Shown: positions 12,231-25,540 of the stretch, one piece after another | How the letters are laid out: each line of letters begins with the position of its first letter | Numbering within the stretch: the first letter of the stretch is position 1 | Source: Allolobophora icterica | Taxonomy: Eukaryota > Annelida > Clitellata > Crassiclitellata > Lumbricidae | Length of the DNA: 64,000 nt | Direction of reading: 5' to 3' | Assembly: GCA_963556255.1 (NCBI GenBank) | Contig: OY744608.1 | Coordinates: 13,705,507-13,769,506, forward strand | Notes under the pieces: model-generated | The model's database searches: none | The model's input: only the letters and a program-made list of their open reading frames with translations | What the model was told of the DNA's origin: nothing | Translations under genes and position numbers: made by a program

Positions 12231-13865
12231 TATATCGGTCGAAAAAGAGAGTATGTAGATGTACATGTCAAGTGTCTGTGCGATTTTAATGGATCTTTAG
12301 AGTCGAAAATTGAGTGATTTAGTACACGCTCGTCGTAAAAGCGTTAAAACAGTAGGAATGCATTTTACTTGTTTTGTGTTGAGCCCTAGTAGGTGGAGCC
12401 CCATCCACGCCCACACCCTGTGTCACTCAACCATTTCCGACAGTGACTCCATATTAGATCTGATGAATAGATTCGTGTATTGGTAGAAAGAGAGTGAAAG
12501 ATGTTGAGAGTGTGCGTTTGAAAGAGGGAGTCGGAGAAAGAGGGGTATTCCCTCTTCCACCGTGGTATCTGTGATAAAGTTATCGTTCTTATGAGTAGAG
12601 TCGTGCTTTGGTAGACAGAAAGTGTGATGTACTTAAGTAGAATCTGTGAGAGTTGACTCGATACTTTAAGTAGATCCCAGTATTGGTGTATAGAGAGAGA
12701 GTTCAGATATAATTCTGTGTGGAATTACTTGTTTTTATGATTTTATTTGCGCTTTTTTGCTTGATTTTATGATTTTATGCATTTACTTGTTTTCTGTTGA
12801 GCCCTAGTAGGTGGAGCCCCATCCACGCCCACACCCTGTGTCACTCAACCATTTCCGACAGTGACTCCATATTAGATCTGATGAATAGATTCGTGTATGG
12901 GTAGAAAGAGAGTGAAAGATATTGAGAGTGTGCGTTTGAAAGAGAGAGGGAGACGGAGAAAGAGGGGTATTCCCTCTTCCACCGTAGTATCTGTGATAAA
13001 GTAATAGTTCTTATGAGTAGAGTCGTGCATTGGTAGACAGAAAGTGTCGATGTACTTAAGTAGAATCTGTGAGAGTTGAATCGATACTTTAAGTAGATTC
13101 GGGTATTGGTGTATAGAGAGAGAGTTCAGATATAATTCTGTGAGGAATTACTTGATTTTTTTTATTTGATTAGCGCTTTTTTACTTGATTTTATGATTTG
13201 ATGCATTTTACTTGTTTTGTGTTGAACCCTAGTAGGTGGAGTCCCGTCCACGCCCACACCCTGTGTCACTCAACCATTTCCGACAGTGACTCCATATTAG
13301 ATCTGATGAATAGATTCGTGTGTTGGTAGAAAGAGAGTGAAAGATGTTGAGAGTGTGCGTTTGAAAGAGAGAGGGAGACGGAGAAAGAGGGGTATTCCCT
13401 CTTCCACCGTAGTATCTGTGATAAAGTTCTTATGAGTAGAATCGTGCTTTGGTAGACAGAGAGTGTGGATGTACTTAAGTAGAATCTGTGAGAGTTGAAT
13501 CGATACTTTAAGTAGATTCGAGTATTGGTGTATAGAGAAAGAGTTCAGATATAATTCTGTGAGGAATTAGTTGATTTTATTACTTGATTAGCGCATTTTT
13601 GCTTGATTTTATGATTTGATTAGCGCTTTGATAAAAGAGTGTGAAATTGCGTGTAATGCCGTTTGTTGTTGAGAAAGGTGGAGTCCCATCCTCACCCAAC
13701 CATTTCAGCTGGTGGCTCCAGGTTTTATCTGATGAGTAGATTCGTGATTTGATAAAGAGAGATAGTGTTGATGTACAATGTACATGTCTAGAAACTGTGG
13801 GAACTTAATCTTACGAGCAGATTCGTGTATTGTACGAAGAAAGAGAGAGTTGATCTGCAAGACTA

Positions 13866-14610
13866 GCATCAGATGGGTGGCAGGTCGCGTAAATCTGCAC
13901 GCCGTCAGCGTAGTGATGAAACGGCGCACCAATGCCCGTGATGACTTGGGTCAAATCCGCGGTGTAGAGGATGTAGAACAGCGGGCCAAGTACGGATCCC
14001 TGAGGTACACCGCACAAAACCAGTACCCAGGCCGACATGTCCGAGTCAAACCTGACTCCTATCGCCCGCCCGTCAACGAAGGAGCGCAGCCAGTCGAGCA
14101 ACCGGCCAGCAAAGCCATAGGAGTACCAAGACGGGTCAGAAGGATGATGTGATCGTTGGTGTCGAACGCTGCGCTGACATCGAGTAGAGCGAGTGACGTG
14201 ACTCTTCCAGCGTCCATAGCGTCGTAGATGTCGGACACGAGTCGAAGAAGAAGCGTCTCAGTCGAGTCGCCTTTCCTGAAACCGGACGCTTTAGCTCATG
14301 CCATCCTCGATGGTGCGTGTCTAGATAACACATCACCTGATGCGTGACTATTTTCTCGTTGATCTTAGAGATAAAAGGCAGGTTTGAGACTAGGCGGTAG
14401 TTACTGATATCATTAGAATCCAGTCCAGGTCTCTTGAGGCATGGTCGTACGATGGCCGGCTTTTGGATGATATGGTAAATACCCTTATGAAAGTGAGGTA
14501 TTGCAAAGCTGCAACAGCAATTAAATCAGCTCGTCGACGAACTCCTGAAGACGAAAGGTCGGGACCGGATCAAGCGAACACGTCTTTGAGGGCAAAGTCC
14601 GGAGAAGTTA
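13866..14610 (-). pseudogene. Reverse LINE RT fragment, unit 6
   Basis: FVDGRAIG and YADG, with the unit 1 type one-base loss near 14120. The palm is open over 96 codons (14101-13811). Confidence 0.8.
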
Positions 14611-14731
14611 CCTCAGTTCAGAGTAGGTCAGCAGATGGTGAGGTACCTAGAAGCAAGCCACCTCCTGTAGAAGCTCATCGAGAAAGTAGTTGCTCAGCAG
14701 ATGGTGAGGTACCTAGACAGCAAGCCACCTC

Positions 14732-15197
14732 ATGCCGAAGCTCCAGGCCGGTTTCAGATAAGGAAATTTGACAGACACGCCCCTGCTGAGACTCATCTCG
14801 GACAAATGTGACGCCACTTATTCTGGTCGTTTCACGCTGCTTGCCCTCCTGGATGTAAGCGCGGCGTTTGACACCGTCGATCACAAAATCCTGATCAAGC
14901 GCCTAGTTATCTCTTTTGGAATCGGCAGACGGCCACTGGATTGTCTGTGCTACTTGCTGAATGGACGGACAATAATGGTCAAAATCTGCTCGGAGCCTCG
15001 GACTGAACGGCTTGGACACCGGTTCCATTCGGTGTCGCGCAAGGCTCAGTACTCTGGCCTCTTCCTTACATCCTGTATACAGCCGATTCGACACAACTCG
15101 TCACTTCTCTGGGAGCGCGGAGACATCAAAAGGCCGATGACGTACAACTGTATTCAACTTGCCACCCATCTGATGCACTTGCATGTGTATCTTCGAA
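14732..15197 (+). pseudogene. Forward LINE RT fragment, unit 6
   Basis: It has the GAA-to-TAA change at 14759-14761 and extra bases near 14990-14998. The RT sequence stops at about 15195. A 202-codon frame (14768-15376) runs straight from the RT into subrepeat DNA, which is a chance fusion. Confidence 0.78.
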
Positions 15198-15885
15198 AAT
15201 TGAGTGATTTAGTACACGCTCGTCGTAAAAGCGTTAAAACAGTAAGAATGCATTTTACTTGTTTTGTGTTGAGCCCTAGTAGGTGGAGCCCCATCAACGC
15301 CCACACCCTGTGTCACTCAACCATTTCCAACAGTGACTCCGTATTACATCTGATGAATAGATTCGTGTATTGGTAGAAAGAGAGTGAAAGATGTTGAGAG
15401 TGTGCGTTTGAAAGAGGGAGACAGAGAAAGAGGGGTATTCCCTCTTCCACCGTAGTATCTGTGATAAAGTAATCGTTCTTATGAGTAGAGTCGTGCTTTG
15501 GTAGACATAGAGTGTGGATGTACTTAAGTAGAATCTGTGAGAGTTGACTCGATACTTTAAGTAGATTCGAGTATTGGTGTATATATAGAGAGAGAGTTCA
15601 GATATAATTCTGTGAGGAATTACTTGATTTTATGATTTGATTAGCGCTTCTTAAAAGAGTGTGAAATTGCGTTTAATGCCGTTTGTTGTTGAGAAAGGTA
15701 GAGCCCCATCCTCACCCAACCATTTCAGCTGGTGGCTCCAGGTTTGATCTGATGAGTAGATTCGTGATTTGATAAAGAGAGATAGTGTTGATGTACAATG
15801 TACATGTCTAGAAACTGTGGGAACTTAATCTTACGAGCAGATTCGTGTATTGTACGAAGAAAGAGAGAGTTGATCTGCAAGACTA

Positions 15886-16615
15886 GCATCAGATGGGTGG
15901 CAGGTCGCGTAAATCTGCACGCCGTCAGCGTAGTGATGAAACGGCGCACCAATGCCCGTGATGACTTGGGTCAAATCCGCGGTGTAGAGGATGTAGAACA
16001 GCGGGCCAAGTACGGATCCCTGAGGTACACCGCACAAAACCAGTACCCAGGCCGACATGTCCGAGTCAAACCTGACTCCTGTCGCCCGCCCGTCAACGAA
16101 GGAGCGCAGCCAGTCGAGCAACCGGCCAGCAAAGCCATAGGAGGTACCAAGACGGGTCAGAAGGATGATGTGATCGTTGGTGTCGAACGCCGCGCTGACA
16201 TCGAGTAGAGCGAGTGGCGTGACTCTTCCAGCGTCCATAGCATCGTAGATGTCGGACACGAGTCGAAGAAGAAGCGTCTCAGTCGAGTCGCCTTTCCTGA
16301 AACCGGACGCTTTAGCTCATGCCATCCTCGATGGTGCGTGTCTAGATAACACACCACCTGCTGCGTGACTATTTTCTCGTTGATCTTAGAGATAAAAGGC
16401 AGGTTGGAGACTAGGCGGTAGTTACTGATATCATTAGAATCCAGTCCAGGTCTCTTGAGGCATGGTCATACGATGGCCGGCTTTTGGATGATATGGTAAA
16501 TACCCTTAGGAATGTGAGTTGTTGCAAAGCTGCAACAGCAATGGAATCAGCTCGTCGACGAACTCCTGAAGAAGAAAGGTCGGACACGTCTTTGAGGGCA
16601 AAGTCCGGAGAAGTT
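15886..16615 (-). pseudogene. Reverse LINE RT fragment, unit 7
   Basis: The 142-codon stretch is open (16259-15831), unit 5 type, but with the 6-bp GTACAAT gain outside the RT. YADG. Confidence 0.8.
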
Positions 16616-16737
16616 ACCTCAGTTCAGAGTAGGTCAGCAGATGGTGAGGTACCTAGAAGCAAGCCACCTCCTGTAGAAGCTCATCGAGAAAGTAGTTGCT
16701 CAGCAGATGGTGAGGTACCTAGACAGCAAGCCACCTC

Positions 16738-17290
16738 ATGCCGAAGCTCCAGGCCGGTTTCAGAGAAGGAAATTTGACAGACACGCCCCTGCTGAGACTC
16801 ATCTCGGACAAATGTGACGCCACTTATTCTGGTCGTTTCACGCTGCTTGCCCTCCTGGATGTAAGCGCGGCGTTTGACACCGTCGATCACAAAATCCTGA
16901 TCAAGCGCCTAGTTATCTCTTTTGGAATCGGGCAGACGGCCACTGGATTGTCTGTGCTACTTGCTGAATGGACGGACAATCATGGTCAAAATCTGCTCGG
17001 ACTGCACGGCTTGGACACCGGTTCCATTCGGTGTCGCGCAAGACTCAGTACTCTGGCCTCTTCCTTACATCCTGTATACAGCCGATTCGACACAACTCGT
17101 CACTTCTCTGGGAGCGCGGAGACATCAAAAGGCCGATGACGTACAACTGTATTCAACTTGCCACCCATCTGATGCACTTGCATGTGTATCTTCTACAAAG
17201 GGCATTGGAGTAGAAGTGCTGAAATGGATGTCGGCTGAATCGCCTGAATTCGTGAAAGACAGTTTATTTGGTTGGGCAGACACCGTCGAT
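16738..17290 (+). pseudogene. Forward LINE RT fragment, unit 7 (chimeric)
   Basis: Up to WMSAES it follows unit 5. From CGCCTGAATTC at 17240 it follows unit 2 (SPEFVKDSLFGWADTVDT). The join lies where both parents read close to GAATC, so microhomology or unequal exchange is likely. Confidence 0.8.
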
Positions 17291-18077
17291 ACTTTAAGTA
17301 GATTGGAGTATTGGTGTATAGAGAGAGAGATTCATATATAAGTCTGTGAGCAATTACTTGATTTTTTTTATTTGATTAGCGCTTTTTTACTTGATTTTAT
17401 GAGTTGATGCATTTTACTTGTTTTGTGTTGAACCCTAGTAGGTGGAGTCCCGTCCACGCCCACACCCTGTGTCACTCAACCATTTCCGACAGTGACTCCA
17501 TATTAGATCTGATGAATAGATTCGTGTCTTGGTAGAAAGAGAGTGAAAGATGTTGAGAGTGTGCGTTTGAAAGAGAGAGGGAGACGGAGAAAGAGGGGTA
17601 TTCCCTCTTCCACCGTAGTATCTGTGAGAAAGTAATCGTTCTTATGAGTAGAGTCGTGCTTTGGTAGACAGAGAGTGTGGATGTACTTAAGTAGAATCTG
17701 TGAGAGTTGAATCGATACTTTAAGTAGATTCGAGTATTGGTGTATAGAGAAAGAGTTCAGATATAATTCTGTGAGGAATTAGTTGATTTTATTACTTGAT
17801 TAGCGCATTTTTGCTTGATTTTATGATTTGATTAGCGATTTGATAAAAGAGTGTGAAATTGCGTGTAATGCCGTTTGTTGTTGAGAAAGGTGGAGGCCCA
17901 TCCTCACCCAACCATTTCAGCTGGTGGCTCCAGGTTTGATCTGATGAGTAGATTCGTGATTTGATAAAGAGAGATAGTGTTGATGTACAATGTACATGTC
18001 TAGAAACTGTGGGAACTTAATCTTACGAGCAGATTCGTGTATTGTACGAAGAAAGAGAGAGTTGATCTGCAAGACTA

Positions 18078-18828
18078 GCATCAGATGGGTGGCAGGTCGC
18101 GTAAATCTGCACGCCGTCAGCGTTGTGATGAAATGGCGCACCAATGCCCGTGATGACTTGGGTCAAATCCGCGGTGTAGAGGATGTAGAACAGCGGGCCA
18201 AGTACGGATCCCTGAGGTACACCGCACAAAACCAGTACCCAGGCCGACATGTCCGAGTCAAACCTGACTCCTATCGCCCGCCCCTCAACGAAGGAGCGCA
18301 GCCAGTCGAGCAACCGGCCAGCAAAGCCATAGGAGGTACCAAGACGGGTCAGAAGGATGATGTGATCGTTGGTGTCGAACGCTGCGCTGACATCGAGTAG
18401 AGCGAGTGACGTGACTCTTCCAGCGTCCATAGCGTCGTAGATGTCGGACACGAGTCGAAGAAGAAGCGTCTCAGTCGAGTCGCCTTTCCTGAAACCGGAC
18501 GCTTTACCTCATGCCATCCTCGATGGTGCGTGTCTAGATAACACACCACCTGCTGCGTGACTATTTTCTCGTTGATCTTAGAGATAAAAGGCAGGTTGGA
18601 GACTAGGCGGTAGTTACTGATATCATTAGAATCCAGTCCAGGTCTCTTGAGGCATGGTCGTACGATGGCCGGCTTTTGGATGATATGGTAAATACCCTTA
18701 TGAAAGTGAGGTATTGCAAAGCTGCAACAGCAATTAAATCAGCTCGTCGACGAACTCCTGAAGACGAAAGGTCGGGACCGGATCAAGCGAACACGTCTTT
18801 GAGGGCAAAGTCCGGAGAAGTTACCTCA
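18078..18828 (-). pseudogene. Reverse LINE RT fragment, unit 8
   Basis: The open palm at 18451-18023 carries the NADG variant shared only with unit 3. Confidence 0.8.
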
Positions 18829-18944
18829 GTTCAGAGTAGGTCAGCAGATGGTGAGGTACCTAGAAGCAAGCCACCTCCTGTAGAAGCTCATCGAGAAAGT
18901 AGTTGCTCAGCAGATGGTGAGGTACCTAGACAGCAAGCCACCTC

Positions 18945-19475
18945 ATGCCGAAGCTCCAGGCCGGTTTCAGAGAAGGAAATTTGACAGACACGCCCCTGCT
19001 GAGACTCATCTCGGACAAATGTGACGCCACTTATTCTGGTCGTTTCACGCTGCTTGCCCTCCTGGATGTAAGCGCGGCGTTTGACACCGTCGATCACAAA
19101 ATCCTGATCAAGCGCCTAGTCATCTCTTTTGGAATCGGCAGACGGCCACTGGATTGTCTGTGCTACTTGCTGAATGGACGGACAATCATGGTCAAAATCG
19201 GCTCGGACTGAACGGCTTGGACACCGGTTCCATTCGGTGTCGCGCAAGACTCAGTACTCTGGCCTCTTCCTTACATCCTGTATACAGCCGATTCGACACA
19301 ACTCGGTCCATCTCTGGGAGCGCGGAGACATCAAAAGGCCGATGACGTACAACTGTATTCAACTTGCCACCCATCTGATGCACTAGCATGTGTATCTTCT
19401 ACAAAGGGCATTGGAGTAGAAGTGCTGAAATGGATGTCGTCGAAATCGCCTGCGGCTGAATTCGTGAAAGACAGT
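18945..19475 (+). pseudogene. Forward LINE RT fragment, unit 8
   Basis: The TGA at 19209-19211 is shared with unit 3. Confidence 0.78.
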
Positions 19476-20319
19476 TTATTTGGTTGGGCACACACCGGCG
19501 CGTTATAATTGTATATTGGTCGAAAAAGAGTGTGTAGATGTACATGTTTATTGTCTGTGCGAGTTTAAAAGATCTTTAGAGTCGACAATTGAGTGATTCG
19601 AAGTCACTTTTAGTATACGCTCGTCGTAAAAGCGTTAAAACAGTAGGAATGCATTTTACTTGTTTTGTGTTGAGCCCTAGTAGGTGGAGCCCCGTCCACG
19701 CCCACACCCTGTGTCACTCAACCATTTCCGACAGTGACTCCATATTAGATCTGATGAATAGATTCGTGTGTTGGTAGAAAGAGAGTGAAAGATGTTGAGA
19801 GTGTGCGTTTGAAAGAGAGAGGGAGACGGAGAAAGAGGGGTATTCCCTCTTCCACCGTAGTATCTGTGAGAAAGTAATCGTTCTCATGAGTAGAGTCGTG
19901 CTTTGGTAGACAGAGAGTGTGGATGTACTTAAGTAGAATCTGTGAGAGTTGAATCGATACTTTAAGTAGATTCGAGTATTGGTGTATAGAGAAAGAGTTC
20001 AGATATAATTCTGTGAGGAATTAGTTGATTTTATTACTTGATTAGCGCATTTTTGCTTGATTTTATGATTTGATTAGCGCTTTGATAAAAGAGTGTGAAA
20101 TTGCGTGTAATGCCGTTTGTTGTTGAGAAAGGTGGAGTCCCATCCTCACCCAACCATTTCAGCTGGTGGCTCCAGGTTTGATCTGATGAGTAGATTCGTG
20201 ATTTGATAAAGAGAGATAGTGTTGATGTACAATGTACATGTCTAGAAACTGTGGGAACTTAATCTTACGAGCAGATTCGTGTATTGTACGAAGAAAGAGA
20301 GAGTTGATCTGCAAGACTA

Positions 20320-21065
20320 GCATCAGATGGGTGGCAGGTCGCGTAAATCTGCACGCCGTCAGCGTAGTGATGAAACGGCGCACCAATGCCCGTGATGACT
20401 TGGGTCAAATCCGCGGTGTAGAGGATGTAGAACAGCGGGCCAAGTACGGATCCCTGAGGTACACCGCACAAAACCAGTACCCAGGCCGACATGTCCGAGT
20501 CAAACCTGACTCCTATCGCCCGCCCCTCAACGAAGGAGCGCAGCCAGTCGAGCAACCGGCCAGCAAAGCCATAGGAGTACCAAGACGGGTCAGAAGGATG
20601 ATGTGATCGTTGGTGTCGAACGCTGCGCTGACATCGAGTAGAGCGAGTGACGTGACTCTTCCAGCGTCCATAGCGTCGTAGATGTCGGACACGAGTCGAA
20701 GAAGAAGCGTCTCAGTCGAGTCGCCTTTCCTGAAACCGGACGCTTTAGCTCATGCCATCCTCGATGGTGCGTGTCTAGATAACACACTACCTGCTGCGTG
20801 ACTATTTTCTCGTTGATCTTAGAGATAAAAGGCAGGTTGGAGACTAGGCGGTAGTTACTGATATCATTAGAATCCAGTCCAGGTCTCTTGAGGCATGGTC
20901 GTACGATGGACGGCTTTTGGATGATATGGTAAATACCCTTATGAAAGTGAGGTATTGCAAAGCTGCAACAGCAATTAAATCAGCTCGTCGACGAACTCCT
21001 GAAGACGAAAGGTCGGGACCGGATCAAGCGAACACGTCTTTGAGGGCAAAGTCCGGAGAAGTTAC
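20320..21065 (-). pseudogene. Reverse LINE RT fragment, unit 9
   Basis: FVEGRAIG, YADG, one-base loss near 20574. The palm is open over 20555-20265. Confidence 0.8.
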
Positions 21066-21185
21066 CTCAGTTCAGAGTAGGTCAGCAGATGGTGAGGTAC
21101 CTAGAAGCAAGCCACCTCCTGTAGAAGCTCATCGAGAAAGTAGTTGCTCAGCAGATGGTGAGGTACCTAGACAGCAAGCCACCTC

Positions 21186-21725
21186 ATGCCGAAGCTCCAG
21201 GCCGGTTTCAGATAAGGAAATTTGACAGACACGCCCCTGCTGAGACTCATCTCGGACAAATGTGACGCCACTTATTCTGGTCGTTTCACGCTGCTTGCCC
21301 TCCTGGATGTAAGCGCGGCGTTTGACACAGTCGATCACAAAATCCTGATCAAGCGCCTAGTTATCTCTTTTGGAATCGGCAGACGGCCACTGGATTGTCT
21401 GTGCTACATGCTGAATGGACGGACAATCATGGTCAAAATCTGCTCGGACTGCACGGCTTGGACACCGGTTCCATTCGGTGTCGCGCAAGGCTCAGTACTC
21501 TGGCCGCTTCCTTACATCCTGTATACAGCCGATTCGACACAACTCGTCACTTCTCTGGGAGCGCGGAGACATCAAAAGGCCGATGACGTACAACTGTATT
21601 CAACTTGCCACCCATCTGATGCACTTGCATGTTTATCTTCTACAAAGGGCATTGGAGTAGAAGTGCTGAAATGGATGTCGGCTGAATCCGCCAAAGACAG
21701 TTTATTTGGTTGGGCACATACCGGG
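21186..21725 (+). pseudogene. Forward LINE RT fragment, unit 9
   Basis: TAA at 21213-21215, then open to 21824 through KADDVQLY. Confidence 0.78.
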
Positions 21726-22487
21726 CGCGTTAGAATTGTATATTGGTCGAAAAAGAGAGTATGTAGATGTACATGTCAAGTGTCTGTGCGAATTAATGGA
21801 TCTTTAGAGTCGAAAATTGAGTGATTTAGTACACGCTCGTCGTAACAGCGTTAAAACAGTAGGAATGCATTTTACTTGTTTTGTGTTGAGCCCTAGTAGG
21901 TGGAGCCCCATCCACGCCCACACCCTGTGTCACTCAACCATTTCCGACAGTGACTCCATATTAGATCTGATGAATAGATTCGTGTATTGGTAGAAAGCGA
22001 GTGAAAGATATTGAGAGTGTGCGTTTGAAAGAGAGAGGGAGACGGAGAAAGAGGGGTATTCCCTCTTCCACCGTAGTATCTGTGAGAAAGTAATCGTTCT
22101 TATGAGTAGAGTCGTGCTTTGGTAGACATAGAGTGTGGATGTACTTAAGTAGAATCTGTGAGAGTTGACTCGATACTTTAAGTAGATTCGAGTATTGGTG
22201 TATATATAGAGAGAGAGTTCGGATATAATTCTGTGAGGAATTACTTGATTTTATGATTTGATTAGCGCTTCTTAAAAGAGTGTGAAATTGCGTTTAATGC
22301 CGTTTGTTGTTGAGAAAGGTAGAGCCCCATCCTCACCCAACCATTTCAGCTGGTGGCTCCAGGTTTGATCTGATGAGTAGATTCGTGATTTGATAAAGAG
22401 AGATAGTGTTGATGTACATGTCTAGAAATTGTGGGAACTTAATCTTACGAGCAGATTCGTGTATTGTACGAAGAAAGAGAGAGTTGA

Positions 22488-23230
22488 TCTGCAAGACTAG
22501 CATCAGATGGGTGGCAGGTCGCGTAAATCTGCACGCCGTCAGCGTAGTGATGAAACGGCGCACCAATGCCCGTGATGACTTGGGTCAAATCCGCGGTGTA
22601 GAGGATGTAGAACAGCGGGCCAAGTACGGATCCCTGAGGTACACCGCACAAAACCAGTACCCAGGCCGACATGTCCGAGTCAAACCTGACTCCTGTCGCC
22701 CGCCCGTCAACGAAGGAGCGCAGCCAGTCGAGCAACCGGCCAGCAAAGCCATAGGAGGTACCAAGACGGGTCAGAAGGATGATGTGATCGTTGGTGTCGA
22801 ACGCCGCGCTGACATCGAGTAGAGCGAGTGGCGTGACTCTTCCAGCGTCCATAGCATCGTAGATGTCGGACACGAGTCGAAGAAGAAGCGTCTCAGTCGA
22901 GTCGCCTTTCCTGAAACCGGACGCTTTAGCTCATGCCATCCTCGATGGTGCGTGTCTAGATAACACACCACCTGCTGCGTGACTATTTTCTCGTTGATCT
23001 TAGAGATAAAAGGCAGGTTGGAGACTAGGCGGTAGTTACTGATATCATTAGAATCCAGTCCAGGTCTCTTGAGGCATGGTCATACGATGGCCGGCTTTTG
23101 GATGATATGGTAAATACCCTTAGGAATGTGAGTTGTTGCAAAGCTGCAACAGCAATGGAATCAGCTCGTCGACGAACTCCTGAAGAAGAAAGGTCGGACA
23201 CGTCTTTGAGGGCAAAGTCCGGAGAAGTTA
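22488..23230 (-). pseudogene. Reverse LINE RT fragment, unit 10
   Basis: Open palm at 22873-22445 with FVDGRATG and YADG. The 15-bp loss is near 23195. Confidence 0.8.
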
Positions 23231-23351
23231 CCTCAGTTCAGAGTAGGTCAGCAGATGGTGAGGTACCTAGAAGCAAGCCACCTCCTGTAGAAGCTCATCG
23301 AGAAAGTAGTTGCTCAGCAGATGGTGAGGTACCTAGACAGCAAGCCACCTC

Positions 23352-23905
23352 ATGCCGAAGCTCCAGGCCGGTTTCAGAGAAGGAAATTTGACAGACACGC
23401 CCCTGCTGAGACTCATCTCGGACAAATGTGACGCCACTTATTCTGGTCGTTTCACGCTGCTTGCCCTCCTGGATGTAAGCGCGGCGTTTGACACCGTCGA
23501 TCACAAAATCCTGATCAAGCGCCTAGTTATCTCTTTTGGAATCGGGCAGACGGCCACTGGATTGTCTGTGCTACTTGCTGAATGGACGGACAATCATGGT
23601 CAAAATCTGCTCGGACTGCACGGCTTGGACACCGGTTCCATTCGGTGTCGCGCAAGACTCAGTACTCTGGCCTCTTCCTTACATCCTGTATACAGCCGAT
23701 TCGACACAACTCGTCACTTCTCTGGGAGCGCGGAGACATCAAAAGGCCGATGACGTACAACTGTATTCAACTTGCCACCCATCTGATGCACTTGCATGTG
23801 TATCTTCTACAAAGGGCATTGGAGTAGAAGTGCTGAAATGGATGTCGGCTGAATCCGCCAAAGACAGTTCATTTGGTTGGGCACATACCGGGCGCGTTAG
23901 AATTG
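23352..23905 (+). pseudogene. Forward LINE RT fragment, unit 10
   Basis: The one-base gain near 23546 splits the frame as in unit 5. Confidence 0.78.
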
Positions 23906-25540
23906 TATATCGGTCGAAAAAGAGAGTATGTAGATGTACATGTCAAGTGTCTGTGCGATTTTAATGGATCTTTAGAGTCGAAAATTGAGTGATTTAGTAC
24001 ACGCTCGTCGTAAAAGCGTTAAAACAGTAGGAATGCATTTTACTTGTTTTGTGTTGAGCCCTAGTAGGTGGAGCCCCATCCACGCCCACACCCTGTGTCA
24101 CTCAACCATTTCCGACAGTGACTCCATATTAGATCTGATGAATAGATTCGTGTATTGGTAGAAAGAGAGTGAAAGATGTTGAGAGTGTGCGTTTGAAAGA
24201 GGGAGTCGGAGAAAGAGGGGTATTCCCTCTTCCACCGTGGTATCTGTGATAAAGTTATCGTTCTTATGAGTAGAGTCGTGCTTTGGTAGACAGAAAGTGT
24301 GATGTACTTAAGTAGAATCTGTGAGAGTTGACTCGATACTTTAAGTAGATCCCAGTATTGGTGTATAGAGAGAGAGTTCAGATATAATTCTGTGTGGAAT
24401 TACTTGTTTTTATGATTTTATTTGCGCTTTTTTGCTTGATTTTATGATTTTATGCATTTACTTGTTTTCTGTTGAGCCCTAGTAGGTGGAGCCCCATCCA
24501 CGCCCACACCCTGTGTCACTCAACCATTTCCGACAGTGACTCCATATTAGATCTGATGAATAGATTCGTGTATGGGTAGAAAGAGAGTGAAAGATATTGA
24601 GAGTGTGCGTTTGAAAGAGAGAGGGAGACGGAGAAAGAGGGGTATTCCCTCTTCCACCGTAGTATCTGTGATAAAGTAATAGTTCTTATGAGTAGAGTCG
24701 TGCATTGGTAGACAGAAAGTGTCGATGTACTTAAGTAGAATCTGTGAGAGTTGAATCGATACTTTAAGTAGATTCGGGTATTGGTGTATAGAGAGAGAGT
24801 TCAGATATAATTCTGTGAGGAATTACTTGATTTTTTTTATTTGATTAGCGCTTTTTTACTTGATTTTATGATTTGATGCATTTTACTTGTTTTGTGTTGA
24901 ACCCTAGTAGGTGGAGTCCCGTCCACGCCCACACCCTGTGTCACTCAACCATTTCCGACAGTGACTCCATATTAGATCTGATGAATAGATTCGTGTGTTG
25001 GTAGAAAGAGAGTGAAAGATGTTGAGAGTGTGCGTTTGAAAGAGAGAGGGAGACGGAGAAAGAGGGGTATTCCCTCTTCCACCGTAGTATCTGTGATAAA
25101 GTTCTTATGAGTAGAATCGTGCTTTGGTAGACAGAGAGTGTGGATGTACTTAAGTAGAATCTGTGAGAGTTGAATCGATACTTTAAGTAGATTCGAGTAT
25201 TGGTGTATAGAGAAAGAGTTCAGATATAATTCTGTGAGGAATTAGTTGATTTTATTACTTGATTAGCGCATTTTTGCTTGATTTTATGATTTGATTAGCG
25301 CTTTGATAAAAGAGTGTGAAATTGCGTGTAATGCCGTTTGTTGTTGAGAAAGGTGGAGTCCCATCCTCACCCAACCATTTCAGCTGGTGGCTCCAGGTTT
25401 TATCTGATGAGTAGATTCGTGATTTGATAAAGAGAGATAGTGTTGATGTACAATGTACATGTCTAGAAACTGTGGGAACTTAATCTTACGAGCAGATTCG
25501 TGTATTGTACGAAGAAAGAGAGAGTTGATCTGCAAGACTA

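Larger units (their letters stand above)
10658..13704. repeat. Satellite unit 5 (3047 bp)
   Basis: A long form with three tandem subrepeats (blocks near 12378, 12796 and 13221). It lacks the 6-bp GTACAAT gain. Its copy is unit 10. Confidence 0.85.
13705..15724. repeat. Satellite unit 6 (2020 bp)
   Basis: This is the shortest unit. About 0.3 kb covering the end of the forward RT fragment and its junction is deleted near 15195. One subrepeat follows (block near 15268). Its copy is unit 11. Confidence 0.85.
5565..17239. repeat. 11,675-bp higher-order repeat, copy 1
   Basis: Every landmark from 5565 recurs exactly 11,675 bp downstream: unit starts 6242/17917, 8484/20159, 10658/22333, 13705/25380 and 15725/27400. 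The period starts inside the forward RT fragment at CGCCTGAATTCGTG. One difference was noticed: C at 9418 against T at 21093. Confidence 0.9.
15725..17916. repeat. Satellite unit 7 (2192 bp, hybrid)
   Basis: The first part resembles unit 5 (FVDGRATG, 15-bp loss, GGGCAGACGG gain). From 17240 it resembles unit 2. The switch point is the junction between the two higher-order repeats. One subrepeat (block near 17427). Confidence 0.85.
17917..20158. repeat. Satellite unit 8 (copy of unit 3)
   Basis: 2242 bp, identical to unit 3 wherever compared. Subrepeat block near 19668. Confidence 0.85.
20159..22332. repeat. Satellite unit 9 (copy of unit 4)
   Basis: 2174 bp. It differs from unit 4 at 21093 (T against C at 9418). 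Subrepeat block near 21885. Confidence 0.85.
22333..25379. repeat. Satellite unit 10 (copy of unit 5)
   Basis: 3047 bp with three subrepeats (blocks near 24053, 24471 and 24896). Confidence 0.85.
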
